Source: Tritrichomonas musculus (lineage: Eukaryota; Parabasalia; Tritrichomonadida; Tritrichomonadidae). Taken from it: 64,000 nucleotides of DNA. The number at the start of each line of letters is the position of its first letter. Position 1 is the stretch's first letter. Made by a program: the position numbers and the translations under genes. Shown here one piece after another: positions 28,401 through 38,409 of this stretch. The notes beneath the pieces are model-generated. The model made no database searches and was not told the origin of the DNA. It worked only from the letters and a program-made list of their open reading frames with translations. The stretch spans positions 124,001 through 188,000 of the forward strand of contig JAPFFF010000015.1 of assembly GCA_039105265.1 (NCBI GenBank). Reading direction: 5' to 3'.

Positions 28401-29667
28401 ATTTGGTGATTCAACAATGCGCGTCTACAACTTTCTCAACGTAATTTACAAAGAAGTAAACCGAAATATTGATTCGCCAGTCAAATATTTCATTCGGCAT
28501 GATAATATAGCCTTCTCAAATTTCTTTCCACTCTTTAAAAAAAATCAGCAAGCCAATGGCAGTCATAATAACAATGATAATAATAATAATAATAATGATA
28601 ACAACAACGACAATAATAATAATAATAATGATAATAATGATAATAATAATAATGATAATAATAATAATAATGATAATAATAATAATGATAATAATAATAA
28701 TGATAATTATAATAATGATAATTATAATAATGATAATAATGATAATAATGATAATAATAATAATGATAATTATAATAATGATAATAATGATAATAATGAT
28801 AATAATGATAATAATAATAATGATAATAATAATAATGATAATAATAATAATGATAATAATAATAATGATAATAATAATAATGATAATAATAATAATGATA
28901 ATAATAATAATGATAATAATAATAATGATAATAATAATAATGATAATGATAATAATGATAATAATGATAATAATAATAATGATAATAATAATAATGATAA
29001 TAATAACGATGATGATAATAATGGTAATGTTTATGATCATGGTGTTGATATAAATGAACAAAAAAATGATGAAAATAAAGAGGAAAACATTTCTCTTGAT
29101 ATAAATAAAGTTAAGTGGCTTATAAAAGAGTCATCAAAAATGGTTTATTTATACTGGTGTCTTGCAGCGAGTTATTTATCACCGGAGCTTGAAGAAAAAG
29201 GCGAGGTGAGAGATTTTCTTGAACAAACAGACAGTGAATACGTTGCGATCGAAAGTGATTCGGAAAAATGGGGAAATCTTGTTTTACAATTAAAGAAAGA
29301 AATGAAGAAAAAGAAGAAAAATAGTGATTTGAATAGTAATAGTGAAATGGAAGCTAATGATATAGCCGTAAGTGGAGCAACTAATTATTTTACATTGATA
29401 AGCAATATGAATGAAATGTACTTTACATTCATTCAAAAAGTTACTGGTAATAATTGGACTGTTTTCAAACTTCATCGTGAATATATAAGATCAATTTGGA
29501 CTTCTCAATGTCATGAAGTTATTGGATTTTCTCACCATAATTCAGAAAGATCTTCAATGCAAGAAGATAATCATCATCTCCATAATCTTATTATTCAAGT
29601 TTCAGATATTCCTACTGAATATCCAGCTTATGTTAGCGGAATTGAAAAGAGCGTTTTTGTTTTGTAA
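25468..29667 (+). CDS. Large multi-pass membrane protein with Asn/Asp repeats (possibly pecanex-like)
   Basis: This is a 1399-residue protein. Two hydrophobic helices lie near residues 27-75, then a hydrophilic loop, then at least ten hydrophobic segments between about 195 and 610, rich in Phe, Ile and Tyr. The C-terminal half is soluble and is interrupted by two long Asn/Asp tracts (about 840-930 and 1032-1190). Segments between and after the tracts (GELGFLSTTAENDYLRTL, KWLIKESSKMVYLYWCLAA, NLIIQVSDIPTEYPAYVS) give a membrane-plus-C-domain plan that recalls pecanex proteins, but I see no signature that settles it. The tracts expand the length without breaking the frame, as is common in AT-rich protists. 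Confidence 0.6.
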   Translation: MFAIDLLAKALPISDHKTDDGSAKLISFIIYFFFTIIFIVSFFTLKTDLSYFIFSAVISFFILLFNLILFIIFRCSNQKAKVLPVNFDSDENDNSRNDDQASNHSNSNNNIPVNVPARLYHMRSRLVVNGVVSTEAVYELIELGFEIDDIFLLASYCLEHPDDVGDDSFSQWNLEITTGPSCKEVFNSLFNCHFHFIHIIINFLLSFLSSFSMIYIIQHYYSSYAYKIMSSFILGFAHKSLICPIKEELYSTTLADCENSQTRCFSIFIMSIGLFFIQKYDIDYFYIDYFLFFFLLCMFFDISILWGFIGLPRTTIHWFFEFVNRYLFGFSGSTTFISTILQFLKGAITTGGCCAFLYYKDIFWSRTICLFLSCFICKIELNATIFLGALIQSVIASLLFGICNYFFVGENNYNLIAIVLIVYYFIFEYLIPYFSSISPYIIVYVQLFRSHKILKYIRMSLTLVTAPVIIGLLLTDDCNYIIAELLIIHSVNRYLSEPYVFGLALLISRFALYYDFELTSNLPLNLLISLIIARKFFSILPLLYFREKLSIDYLDDIMFFNDNQIIKIASIYTKMLLFSPTNFFLIPALIWSLITGSPINFFFLEYYLPQPSPPRSNSFWDYSIERINPKEHPIESFVYFSYLNSFKDNLYNMIKNGQLGIVDENSFFLFLDDNYIIICHIISVDTFSVDFQIRCSEFVTKTLCHAGELGFLSTTAENDYLRTLNIDDTPTFLRSIFTPAAKNVELRGFHHYPIYMNTSFLSLTPEKRRGWMSYAIIYLFSKNRNEFYLSDLFDLPVPEIGIDQNNENVNNQTNVINSSNQNNTTNNNGDINKANNTNENNNNNNDNNNNDNNNNDNNNNDNNNNDNNNNDNNNNNNNYNNNNNHNSDNHNNDDDDSNDDNDDAEVEVVNNNVSNLNNNNNVNNNNNIDNDNSFDSDSSSSSSYSSDSSRESYDNGKFYYDYEKSYKTLDDEAFSQFEFGDSTMRVYNFLNVIYKEVNRNIDSPVKYFIRHDNIAFSNFFPLFKKNQQANGSHNNNDNNNNNNDNNNDNNNNNNDNNDNNNNDNNNNNDNNNNDNNNNDNYNNDNYNNDNNDNNDNNNNDNYNNDNNDNNDNNDNNNNDNNNNDNNNNDNNNNDNNNNDNNNNDNNNNDNNNNDNNNNDNDNNDNNDNNNNDNNNNDNNNDDDNNGNVYDHGVDINEQKNDENKEENISLDINKVKWLIKESSKMVYLYWCLAASYLSPELEEKGEVRDFLEQTDSEYVAIESDSEKWGNLVLQLKKEMKKKKKNSDLNSNSEMEANDIAVSGATNYFTLISNMNEMYFTFIQKVTGNNWTVFKLHREYIRSIWTSQCHEVIGFSHHNSERSSMQEDNHHLHNLIIQVSDIPTEYPAYVSGIEKSVFVL
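27985..28265 (+). repeat. In-frame Asn/Asp repeat tract 1
   Basis: Repeats of aataacaataatgat encode NNNND-type units inside the membrane protein. Units mix aat and aac codons, so they are partly diverged. Confidence 0.85.
28564..29025 (+). repeat. In-frame Asn/Asp repeat tract 2
   Basis: This is almost pure gataataataataat (NNNND), about 30 units, with occasional gataataat and tat variants. It uses nearly only aat codons, unlike tract 1, so it is probably a more recent expansion. Long frames on the opposite strand (poly-Ile) are shadows of it. Confidence 0.9.
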
Positions 29668-29955
29668 ATTTGTTTTTTATTTATATAAATTAAAATAGAA
29701 TAATATGCTTTGATTTTTGTTTTTTTAAATAATCTGGCTAAATAAGCTTTCAAATGTATTAACTTTTTCTTAGAGCAAATCAAAATATCAATCAACTTTT
29801 TTGCACTATTTTGTAATTTTAGAATAGCAAATAATGAAATTAAAGTATCAAATAAAAGAATACTGCAGGAAAATAAATAAGAAACAGCTATAATCTAATT
29901 CATTAAATATTTATTATATATTAAAATTAAAACAAACAAATAAACGAAAAAGAAA

Positions 29956-32900
29956 TTATTCTTTTTCTAGCATTTCATCTGGTCCTAACTTATTATTAGC
30001 TGATATATTTGGTGTTGTGGTTGCCATTGGTAAGTCATTTCCATGATGAGGAACGCTAGTCCATCTAGAGATGTTATCCAGCACACAATTACAAGTTTCA
30101 TCCAATTGTGGAAAAACTTTGAGAATTAAGCGAAACATTGGTGCAAAAACAGATTCCATTATAGATTTTGTAGATTTCTTCTTTTCAATATTACGCCTAT
30201 CCTTTAAAATTGATGAAGTAAACATTATTTCTCTAGCTTTATCATAAGGTCCATGTGAAAAGAACTCGTCACAAATATTATCTTGATATTTATCTGCAAT
30301 ATCTTTATTTCTACCAATCACTCCAACATCAGCGCATTTAAGCAATATCTCAATTACAAAAAGACGAACTTTTTGATTATCATAATTAAGAACATTATTA
30401 GTATTTGATATTAGAGCCTTAAAATCATGAAGAAGTTGATAATGCTTATAATAATCGGTTGCTAGAATAAGCTGAATAATTAATTCACTGCAAAAGTTTA
30501 TTTTGTCTTTGCCCACTTTTTCAAGCAAATTAGAATCAGACGATGATAACAATGAAATAGCTTCAAAGCATGAATTGCTTTCAAAAACTGATCGCTTTGT
30601 ATAAATAGAATCCAGAGGTACTGTTGTAGTCTGTTCTTCATCCTTTAAAATAGGCCAATTTGGGTCAATGTCATGGCACAATGAAGCAATAATTAATGAA
30701 AGCAACTCATATCGAGGCAATTTTTCATCAAATTTTGTTGTAAGAAGAAGATAAGAAAGGAAACAGGTAGTTTCAATTGAATGCTGCCACTTTTTCTGGT
30801 CATCAAACAAATTTTGGAGCCGATATATAAAAAAGAACAATTTGGAAGCTTGAATTTCGAATTCATGCATCAATCCAAACTTATTAAAAAGAGCGAAAAC
30901 AAGATTTATTTGATATTTTGGGTCAATTGTTGTTATATCAAAATCTCTTGTGAATAAATTATCAGGAACTTTTTCTTTGAAAAGTGAAGGTATAGTGAAC
31001 AAGTCTCTTTCTGATTCAGGTATCATTTCTTGTAAGGCGAATTGTTCATTTCTAATTGACCTTATTTCATCTGCTGCATTTTCCTTTATAGATAAAACAA
31101 CAACATTGCAGAAATTTTGGAATAAATCTATTTCTTCTTGTGTTCCTATTGAATTTGTGCAAATTTCAATGACTCCAATTAGTTCGTTTGAATCAGTACT
31201 TTTATTTGGTATAGAAACAGGATTACAGCAAATTAAACGGCCGTTTTGACTTGGTGAAGGGGAAGTTCCCATGTCAACTTTATTGCTATTCGTTGCCGGA
31301 GTTGGAGTAGCTGTTAGTGCTGGAGCTGGAGCTGCTGTATTTACTTGTCTTGCCGAATAATGGGTAGCACGTGATGATAGAGGAGCTGTTATTCGTTCTG
31401 AGAGGTCGTCGTTAACTGGATAAGAAATTGGTTTTCCTTGCTGAAGAGACGGTAAAGAAAATCGAGTGCCTTGTTCGGGTGGACCACCAATTGATCTATA
31501 AAGAAGGAGAAGCTCTTCTTCTTGGCCTTCTTTTTCTTCTTTGGACAAGAACAAAGAAACTCTGTAAACATTCGGTTCATTGTGTGCTTTTTTTAAAATT
31601 TTTAATAAATTTAATTTGTCATTTTTTGATTTTTCATTTTTGATGCGAACAAAGCTATTCAATTTTTGGTTTAAACCTATAGATGTTTGATAAATCTTTG
31701 AATTTTGAAGTGAAATTGATGCTAATGAAGCTATTGCTTTAATGACTCTTGCATCTTCTTCAGTGAATTCCGATTGTTTAATTTTATTTGCTAAGGATAT
31801 GACTCCAATAATTTTCTCTAAAACTGAATATACTGGAACAATAAGCATGGAATCAATTTCTTCTTCCTTATGAACTTCTAAATCAATTCTTTTGTCAAAT
31901 CTTGAATCAGACATCGGTGATGAAATTCGAATTGGTGCTCCAAAATTAGCAACATTTCCTGTTAGACCTAAATTACCTGGCAATTTATCATTTCCATGGT
32001 TTAAAATAAATTGATTTGTTGAATAATCGTATAAAATAAAGCAGCATGATTTTGCTTTAACAATTTTTGCTGATCTTTCTTGGATAGCAGTAATCAAGTC
32101 ATCATAATTTAATTGTGTCGAAAAAAACGCTTCGCAATCAAGAAGTTCTGTCAGTTGAATTTCAAATGGGTCCTTTTTTTGAACATCTTTTTTTGCAACG
32201 TTTACTGAAAATAGTAGAGATCTGGATATAAATGGCATGACAGCTTCAAGCTTTGACTCTTCTTCTGTAGAAAAATATTTTTTGATTGTCTCTCCTCTTA
32301 AAACAGTGGCAAAGATGCAATCATCAATTTCATAACTTGAAATTAGAATTGGTTCATCAGGTAATGGATCACCATGAAAAGAGAAATTTGGATGATATCG
32401 AGGGCTTTTTAAGTTTATATTAGTTTTGTTTCTAATGGCTGCGGTAACGACACCGATATTTGATTTAGGAGGTTGGATAAATTGTCCAGATTCAAAATCT
32501 AGCTTAAGGAGATCATTTGAATTATTGTGATGGCACCAAAAATCGACTATCTTGCATTTAAATCCACTAATTAAAGATGATGAAAGTTTCTTATAAACAT
32601 TATTTGGTGATGCTATATGAGAAAATTCGGATGCAAAAAATACTGTCTCTGAGGGGTTAAGAACTACTGATCCGTATAATAAAAATTTTCTTATTAAAAA
32701 TGAAGCTATTTTTAAGTCATTGTCATCAAAAGGATTTTGCGAATTGGTTCTTAAAATCTCTGCAATTGCAATAACATTGCCTGATTTGAGATATAAAGGG
32801 AAAAACATTTTGGAGCATTCAGATTCAATTTTTTCAAAATCAACTTCTTCTGTTATTTCAGCTTGATCATTATAAAGTGAATCCATGCTAGGAGGGCATA

Positions 32901-33327
32901 CTATTGATGTTTTTGCTCGCGAAGCAGCTGCAAGAAGTGTATTTTCACCTGTTATATTAACATCAAGAGTTGGTGAATAAAAAGTGAATGATTTAAAATC
33001 TTTGGAAATCCATAAAATTGATTTATATGATTTGTAAATATCAGTCAATATTGGTTCAATTGCTAAGTGTAAAGGAAGAATTGCCATCTTTTCCAAAATT
33101 GAGTCAAAATAATTTTCTAATTCAAATCTTACTGAATTTTCAACCTGGCCGTAATGACCAGAAGAAATTGTTGATTGTGAAGTTTCTGATTTTTGTGAAT
33201 ATAAGAGAGTTTGATCAGATGTTTTTGGTTCTTTTTTAAAATTAGTAATATCTGAAGGCAATAGTGTAGAATGATTATGTTTGTTTTGTTTCCGCTGTTG
33301 AGAATTTAAAATTGTAAAATTATTCAT
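29956..33327 (-). CDS. GAF-domain protein with cyclic-nucleotide phosphodiesterase-like C-terminus
   Basis: The 1123 residues hold a probable GAF-like region (about 80-220), a clear GAF domain (about 385-550: CFILYDYSTNQFIL, GLTGNVANFGAPIRI, MLIVPVYSVLEKIIGVISLA), a third weaker region (about 570-760) and a helical C-terminal domain (about 820-1080). The last has the layout of class I phosphodiesterases: WQHSIETTCF, ASLCHDIDPNWP and LLKCADVGVIGR, corresponding to H-N-x-x-H-A, H-D-x-D-H and K-x-A-D-I. GAF domains bind cyclic nucleotides or other small ligands and in PDE2/5/6 control the catalytic part. The HDxDH motif reads HDIDP, so the site may be weakened. The gene ends 288 bases from the membrane-protein stop, convergently. 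Confidence 0.75.
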   Translation of the reverse strand: MNNFTILNSQQRKQNKHNHSTLLPSDITNFKKEPKTSDQTLLYSQKSETSQSTISSGHYGQVENSVRFELENYFDSILEKMAILPLHLAIEPILTDIYKSYKSILWISKDFKSFTFYSPTLDVNITGENTLLAAASRAKTSIVCPPSMDSLYNDQAEITEEVDFEKIESECSKMFFPLYLKSGNVIAIAEILRTNSQNPFDDNDLKIASFLIRKFLLYGSVVLNPSETVFFASEFSHIASPNNVYKKLSSSLISGFKCKIVDFWCHHNNSNDLLKLDFESGQFIQPPKSNIGVVTAAIRNKTNINLKSPRYHPNFSFHGDPLPDEPILISSYEIDDCIFATVLRGETIKKYFSTEEESKLEAVMPFISRSLLFSVNVAKKDVQKKDPFEIQLTELLDCEAFFSTQLNYDDLITAIQERSAKIVKAKSCCFILYDYSTNQFILNHGNDKLPGNLGLTGNVANFGAPIRISSPMSDSRFDKRIDLEVHKEEEIDSMLIVPVYSVLEKIIGVISLANKIKQSEFTEEDARVIKAIASLASISLQNSKIYQTSIGLNQKLNSFVRIKNEKSKNDKLNLLKILKKAHNEPNVYRVSLFLSKEEKEGQEEELLLLYRSIGGPPEQGTRFSLPSLQQGKPISYPVNDDLSERITAPLSSRATHYSARQVNTAAPAPALTATPTPATNSNKVDMGTSPSPSQNGRLICCNPVSIPNKSTDSNELIGVIEICTNSIGTQEEIDLFQNFCNVVVLSIKENAADEIRSIRNEQFALQEMIPESERDLFTIPSLFKEKVPDNLFTRDFDITTIDPKYQINLVFALFNKFGLMHEFEIQASKLFFFIYRLQNLFDDQKKWQHSIETTCFLSYLLLTTKFDEKLPRYELLSLIIASLCHDIDPNWPILKDEEQTTTVPLDSIYTKRSVFESNSCFEAISLLSSSDSNLLEKVGKDKINFCSELIIQLILATDYYKHYQLLHDFKALISNTNNVLNYDNQKVRLFVIEILLKCADVGVIGRNKDIADKYQDNICDEFFSHGPYDKAREIMFTSSILKDRRNIEKKKSTKSIMESVFAPMFRLILKVFPQLDETCNCVLDNISRWTSVPHHGNDLPMATTTPNISANNKLGPDEMLEKE

Positions 33328-33554
33328 CTAAATTCGTTATTTGAAAGACATGTTATCTAAAAAATATCGATAACTCAAAATGATAAAAGAAATATGTTCT
33401 ATATAAGTGAGGTAAAGAATAAGAAGAATCTATTTGTCTGTGCCAACATTTTGTTATTGAATATTGTTTTTTTAATAACTGTTTTTTTTTTTTCAAAGTA
33501 TTATTATTTATAAATTAAGATAAAAAATTAAAGAATTTTAATAAGGGAAAGACC

Positions 33555-34274
33555 TTATTGGATGTCTTCCTCTTCGCCATCAGATTCTTTGGCCCAAATG
33601 GACAAGTTGGAATGCATCACATTAATAATGGTCAGTGATTCTTCTTTTGAATCATCAGAAAGGGATTTTGTTTCATCTTGAGCCTTATTCAATGCATCTT
33701 TAAGGATATCAACAGCTTCAGGCTCTTTTCCCATATGCTCGTATAGGAAAACAGCATAGTTAAGAATAGATCCAAGCCTAATTGGATCTTGACTATTTAA
33801 TTCTGTAGCAGAAATTTCGATTGCTGATTTATACGATGCGTCAGCACTTTGGAGAAGCTCCTCTTTTCCTGTTTCTTTAAATTCGTATAAATAACGATAC
33901 AAGTCGCCCTTTAACTTGTAGTAAAATGTTTTTGATGAAACGTCTTCAGCATTTGGTTGAAGATAGTTATCTATCAATGATAGTGCGCTATCGCAAAGAG
34001 ATTCGAGTTCAGAAAGGGCTATTTTAAACTCTTCGTCAATAATTTCAAGTTGTGTGGAATTGGCAGATTGAGTTGCGTTTTTTAAAACTCGAAGAGTATT
34101 ACGAATAGGATCGATCGCGTCTTTGTAGATTATTCCAAACAATTTTCTCTCATTTTTGTCGAGTTTCGGCTTCATTTCAACAAGTTGCTTAAGATAATCT
34201 GTTGCTTCTTTGAAATCATTTATGTCATGTTTAACGTTTGCAAAGTAGAGAAGATCTTCTGGGGAATTCGTCAT
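33555..34274 (-). CDS. 14-3-3 protein
   Basis: The 239 residues are all-helical, close to the usual 245. Recognisable blocks are LLYFANVKHDINDFKEATDYLKQLVEMKPKL at the dimerisation end (seen in parts), ERKLFGIIYKDAIDPIRN in place of the usual ER-N-L-L-S-V-x-Y-K-N, FYYKLKGDLYRYLYEF (canonical F-Y-x-K-M-x-G-D-Y-x-R-Y) and DPIRLGSILNYAVFLYE (canonical HPIRLGLALNFSVFYYE). Phosphopeptide-contacting Lys, Arg and Tyr of these blocks are kept. 14-3-3 proteins are dimers that bind phosphoserine/threonine sites of kinases and other targets, which would include AGC kinase substrates. The acidic tail DGEEEDIQ is typical. Confidence 0.9.
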   Translation of the reverse strand: MTNSPEDLLYFANVKHDINDFKEATDYLKQLVEMKPKLDKNERKLFGIIYKDAIDPIRNTLRVLKNATQSANSTQLEIIDEEFKIALSELESLCDSALSLIDNYLQPNAEDVSSKTFYYKLKGDLYRYLYEFKETGKEELLQSADASYKSAIEISATELNSQDPIRLGSILNYAVFLYEHMGKEPEAVDILKDALNKAQDETKSLSDDSKEESLTIINVMHSNLSIWAKESDGEEEDIQ

Positions 34275-37200
34275 TGTGTGTCACTTTTTTATTAAAAAAT
34301 CGTTTATTCACAAATTGATGTGTTGATCAAATATGCTCTTAAAATTGATAGGAAAATTTGAAAGAATGATTTATAATTCATTTGAAAATATTTTTTGTAT
34401 AGAAGCTTTTATTGGATATATGTAAATTGGTATTAATAAATCAATATTTTTAATGAAAAATGGTAGAAATTGAAATAAAATATCTTATTTTTAATATGGC
34501 GTCGTCATCCAACAAAAGGTTGTTTTGAACAATTTTTATCGTGTAAGAATTTTCGGTATTTACAGTATTCTTAATGAATTTATATTAGGATTTCCAATTG
34601 TTTTCTATATTTTTAAAAATATAAATTCAAGAAATGAAACTTTTGATCTGTGCTTCGAATAAAAAATTAATTTTATACAGATAATTATATGTAAATATAG
34701 AGTTTATTTGGGTAATATATCAAAATAATCAAAAAAAACTATAATTAATATAGAGAAATATACTTTCTTTGAGAAAAAAAAGTGATTAACTTATTGAAAA
34801 TACTTTACTTAAGTAGATTATAATTTTTTTTCAATAAATTTTGATGATAGCTTCTTTTATGGATAAATCATATTAAATTTTCTCTTCATATTCATAGAAT
34901 ATACTTGAATAAGTATTTAGGAAGTGCTATATGTCTTTTATTTCTTGAAATTTCTCATAAATTACTTTAAAATAAATAAAATAAAGAAACAAAACATAAA
35001 TAAAATTGAATTACCTAAAAAGTTAATTCTTCTTAAAAAGTTAATCGAAAATTATCAAAAAGTGAACCTAAAATAAACAAAAAATAAATCATAAGTTATC
35101 AAAAAGTCGATCGAAAGTTTACAAAAAGTGACCCAAAAATTAACAAAAATTTAAAAATAACGTTTTCCCCAGAAAAAAAAAAGTTTTATAAAAGTTAGAA
35201 TAGAGCTACGCCTGTCGAGCGATATTTTTTTATATTTTAATATGATATAATATATTTATATATATAAATATATAATAATAGTTATCCCCTAGAAATCCAA
35301 TCTAGCCCTCAAAATAAGCTCAAATAAAACAAATATTTTATAAAATGCAAATATTATTATTTAAAAAAGCTATTTTTCTTTATAACCAAAATATATATTA
35401 TATATGATATTAAATAAATCATATATATATAAAAATAATATTAATTTATTTATCATATATCAAGATAACTAAACAAATTTCAATTTATTTATCAGTTATT
35501 TGGACAATCGTTTTTTTCTACACCACTTTTTGAATGGTTTTTCTATCCATGAGTAAATAAAGTGTGTCCACTATTAGGAAAGTTAAAAATGTGAAAACTC
35601 ATTCAATATTTCTATGAGCTTATTCAAAAAATTGAAATAGAAACCGCCATATTAAGGTGAATTTGACTTACTCTGTTAAGAAAATTAACCAAAAAATCGA
35701 AAATTTTAATTTACTGAAATATTATAACTATTTGCTTTTTTTGATATGAATTTCTATATTTTTACATAATTTTTCAAAAGGATTTTTTTTTGTTATACCA
35801 TCTAGCCCTCAAAATTAAGAAGAAATCATAACAAAAAAAATCTTTTTTCTCTTATTGAAATTTCAAAATTGATAAAAATCAAATTTATCTTTAGTAATGA
35901 ATATTAATAGTCATAATAAAGCTATATTTGACCATTCTTTTTACTAAATTATCCTTAATTTGGCATTATTATTAAGATAAGTATTATTTCGCAACATCAA
36001 TTAAAAAATATTTTTTTGTTTAAATATTTTTAATGGTATGATATAGTTGTTTAGAGTTTTTTAAGATGAATAATACAAAAATACTCAAAAAATGATCTCT
36101 CAAAAAAAAAATCTATTTCAAATTATCAACAAACAGATAATTGGTTTTATGCAAATCAAACTATATACAATTGCCTATAATAAATATTGTAGTTGCATAT
36201 CATCAAAAAGACGTGAAACAACTTCTAAAATTGATACTCTTCAAAAAGTTATTATAATAAGTTTCATTTTAAAATGAGATTTTAACGATTTTAAAATGCT
36301 TTATACAACTTTAATTTACCAAAATACTTATTGAAAATGTTTTTTGAAACAATTCCTTTTATAGTTGAAATAATATATAGTCTATATATAATATAGACAT
36401 TTTTGAAACAATTGATGCATATTCAAGAGTGAGTAAAAATAAAATTAGTTTATGATAAAAAATAAAAGCAAAATCTCAAATGTATGATAAATTAAACACA
36501 ATATATTCATTTTTTTTTTTAAGAGTTTGGATTATTTTTAATTAATGCTCAAAATATTTGAAAGCTGATATCAAAGAAAAATGAATTGCATTCAAAATAA
36601 TTCAATAATTGAACGATTGTTTTTTTTTTTTTTTTTTTTTTTTTTAATGATATTAATTCACAGTCAGATAATCAAATTTTCTACATTTAGATTTATATTT
36701 ATTGGTAACAATTAAATGAAAGGAAAATTGTATATTGATTTAATTCTATCTATCTATATGAAAGTCAATGGATAATGAATTATTTGAGGTGACAATTCTT
36801 TTTTCAATCTATATTTATATCTCAAAGACATTATGAAATATAGATGAAGTGAAATGATTTAAATAAACCTTTCAAAAACTGAAAACTCACACATTAAGGG
36901 TAAAATATGGGTATATTGAGGTTAAACTATTGAGTTCGAAACTAACCCTCTTTGCTTTTTTTTTTTTTATTTTTATATAAATTATGTAATTACGTTTCAT
37001 TTCGGCAATTTTTACATTGAAATACGTCTTTTCATTGAATTTTATGAAATTGCAATTACGTCCAAAGGGTAAATTATCAAAAAGTTTCAATAATCTCATA
37101 TCATTGATATTATCGTTTGAGGTTAACTTACAATGTTTTTTATGATGATTTTCTAGATTTTATTTAGAGTAAAAAACCGTTAGAAAAACTCTAAATAAAA

Positions 37201-37815
37201 TCTAAACCTATTAATTTTTTGGAACTTCTATTGAATTCAGTTAGATGAAATAACTTTTTATTAGATGAGGTCATTGAGTTTTGAATTTTTGAGAAAAATT
37301 AAATACATTTCAATTCATTGAAAATTTTAAACAGCTAACAGCGAAAAATAATTATTTTTTTATTTAATATTTACTACTACATTAAAAAATATTTTATAAT
37401 TAGCAAATACGTAATTACATATCATTTCTCTGAAAAAAATTACATGGTCATTGAGAAAAATTTTACTATTGAAATTTTTGTTGTTTTAAAAAGTGAAAAC
37501 ATAATTTTCTCAATTAAATTTGGATTAAATATATAAATAATTTATTTTCATATTTATTATAATATAATATATATATATATACAAATAATTTAATTTTTAT
37601 TTTGTATTGAATTAAATAAAATGGATATTTTTTTTTTATTATATTTGATAGAATATATCTAAATTGAGAAAGTTATATATGAAATAAATTGAGCAGTAAA
37701 AACTAAAGGTAAAATTAAACGTGAATTAAAGACGGTTTTTATTTTTTTTGTGAGATGAATATTGAAATGAAAGAAATAAATATTTTTTTAAAACAAATTT
37801 CTATTTAACCATCAA
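34275..37815. other. Long AT-rich intergenic region
   Basis: No convincing gene was seen. It holds degenerate repeats of aaaaagttaatcgaaaatta type (about 35018-35160), a dispersed element (35505-35790) flanked by two copies of atctagccctcaaaat (about 35299 and 35798), and a T-run of about 26-30 bases (about 36618-36646). Short open frames here have random composition. Confidence 0.5.
35505..35790. repeat. Dispersed element, copy 2
   Basis: It shares gacaatcgtttttttctaca then ccactttttgaatggtttttctatccatgagtaaa, and ttaaggtgaa...ttctgttaag-type sequence, with 14245-14470 in the same order. An extra block of about 80 bases (agtgtgtccactatt...) interrupts it. The right inverted end seen in copy 1 is not recognisable here. 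Confidence 0.6.
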
Positions 37816-38409
37816 ATGATAACTAAAAAAAAAGAGATGAAGATGTACGGACGAAAAGGTGGTTGGGGACGGAAATCACTCATGGATCAAGGTGAAAAAG
37901 AGAAATTGAAAATTTCTCTTCGGCTTAGAACTTATGGTACAAATCTTACATTTGTTGACAAAGCTCTCAGTTTTGGTGAGCATGATCGAGATCTTCCACT
38001 CTCAATCATGCGTCGTATACAAACTGAAGCAAGTCAAAAGTTCAATATTCCAACTGATAGATCAGCATGGAGGACTAAATCTGGGATTAAAGCATGGTTT
38101 TGCGAATATTGGAATGATATAAAAGAATTTGTTTTTGAAGAAGTTAGTAAAATTGATACTAACTCTATAAAATCTCTTAATAACCAAAGTAAAGGATTAT
38201 CATCTAGCTTTTCATGTGATCTCAATTGTAATCAAGCCGAATATCTCCAGCATAAAGATGATGATCCTATTGAAACTTCAATAATAACAGAACCTTTTAA
38301 AGAGAAAGATAAAAATAGACCAGTTCCTCAATCAGACTTCTTTTATTATATGTCTATTGACTATTTGCTCAATAACAAAGTTGTTCCGGCTCCCTTGTGC
38401 ATGTTTTAA
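37816..38409 (+). CDS. Unrecognised 197-residue protein
   Basis: The protein has a basic N-terminus (KKKEMKMYGRKGGWGRKSLM), then a helical segment with KEKLKISLRLRTYGTNLTFV and DLPLSIMRRIQTEASQKF. A Trp-containing part (SAWRTKSGIKAWFCEYWND) and a polar C-terminal half follow. Codon use and composition are protein-like and much less AT-rich than the flanks, and the frame is intact. The repeated basic/aromatic pattern could fit a small DNA-binding protein, but no motif confirms it. It stands alone, more than 3.5 kb from the nearest other gene. Confidence 0.55.
   Translation: MITKKKEMKMYGRKGGWGRKSLMDQGEKEKLKISLRLRTYGTNLTFVDKALSFGEHDRDLPLSIMRRIQTEASQKFNIPTDRSAWRTKSGIKAWFCEYWNDIKEFVFEEVSKIDTNSIKSLNNQSKGLSSSFSCDLNCNQAEYLQHKDDDPIETSIITEPFKEKDKNRPVPQSDFFYYMSIDYLLNNKVVPAPLCMF

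Noticed and set aside
28516-29061. Long poly-Ile and Met/Ile frames on both strands of the Asn/Asp repeat
   Set aside because: They are shadows of the gataataat repeat read in other frames; the real gene is the plus-strand membrane protein.
36092-36277. 61-residue open frame
   Set aside because: It is random-looking and lies in AT-rich intergenic DNA.
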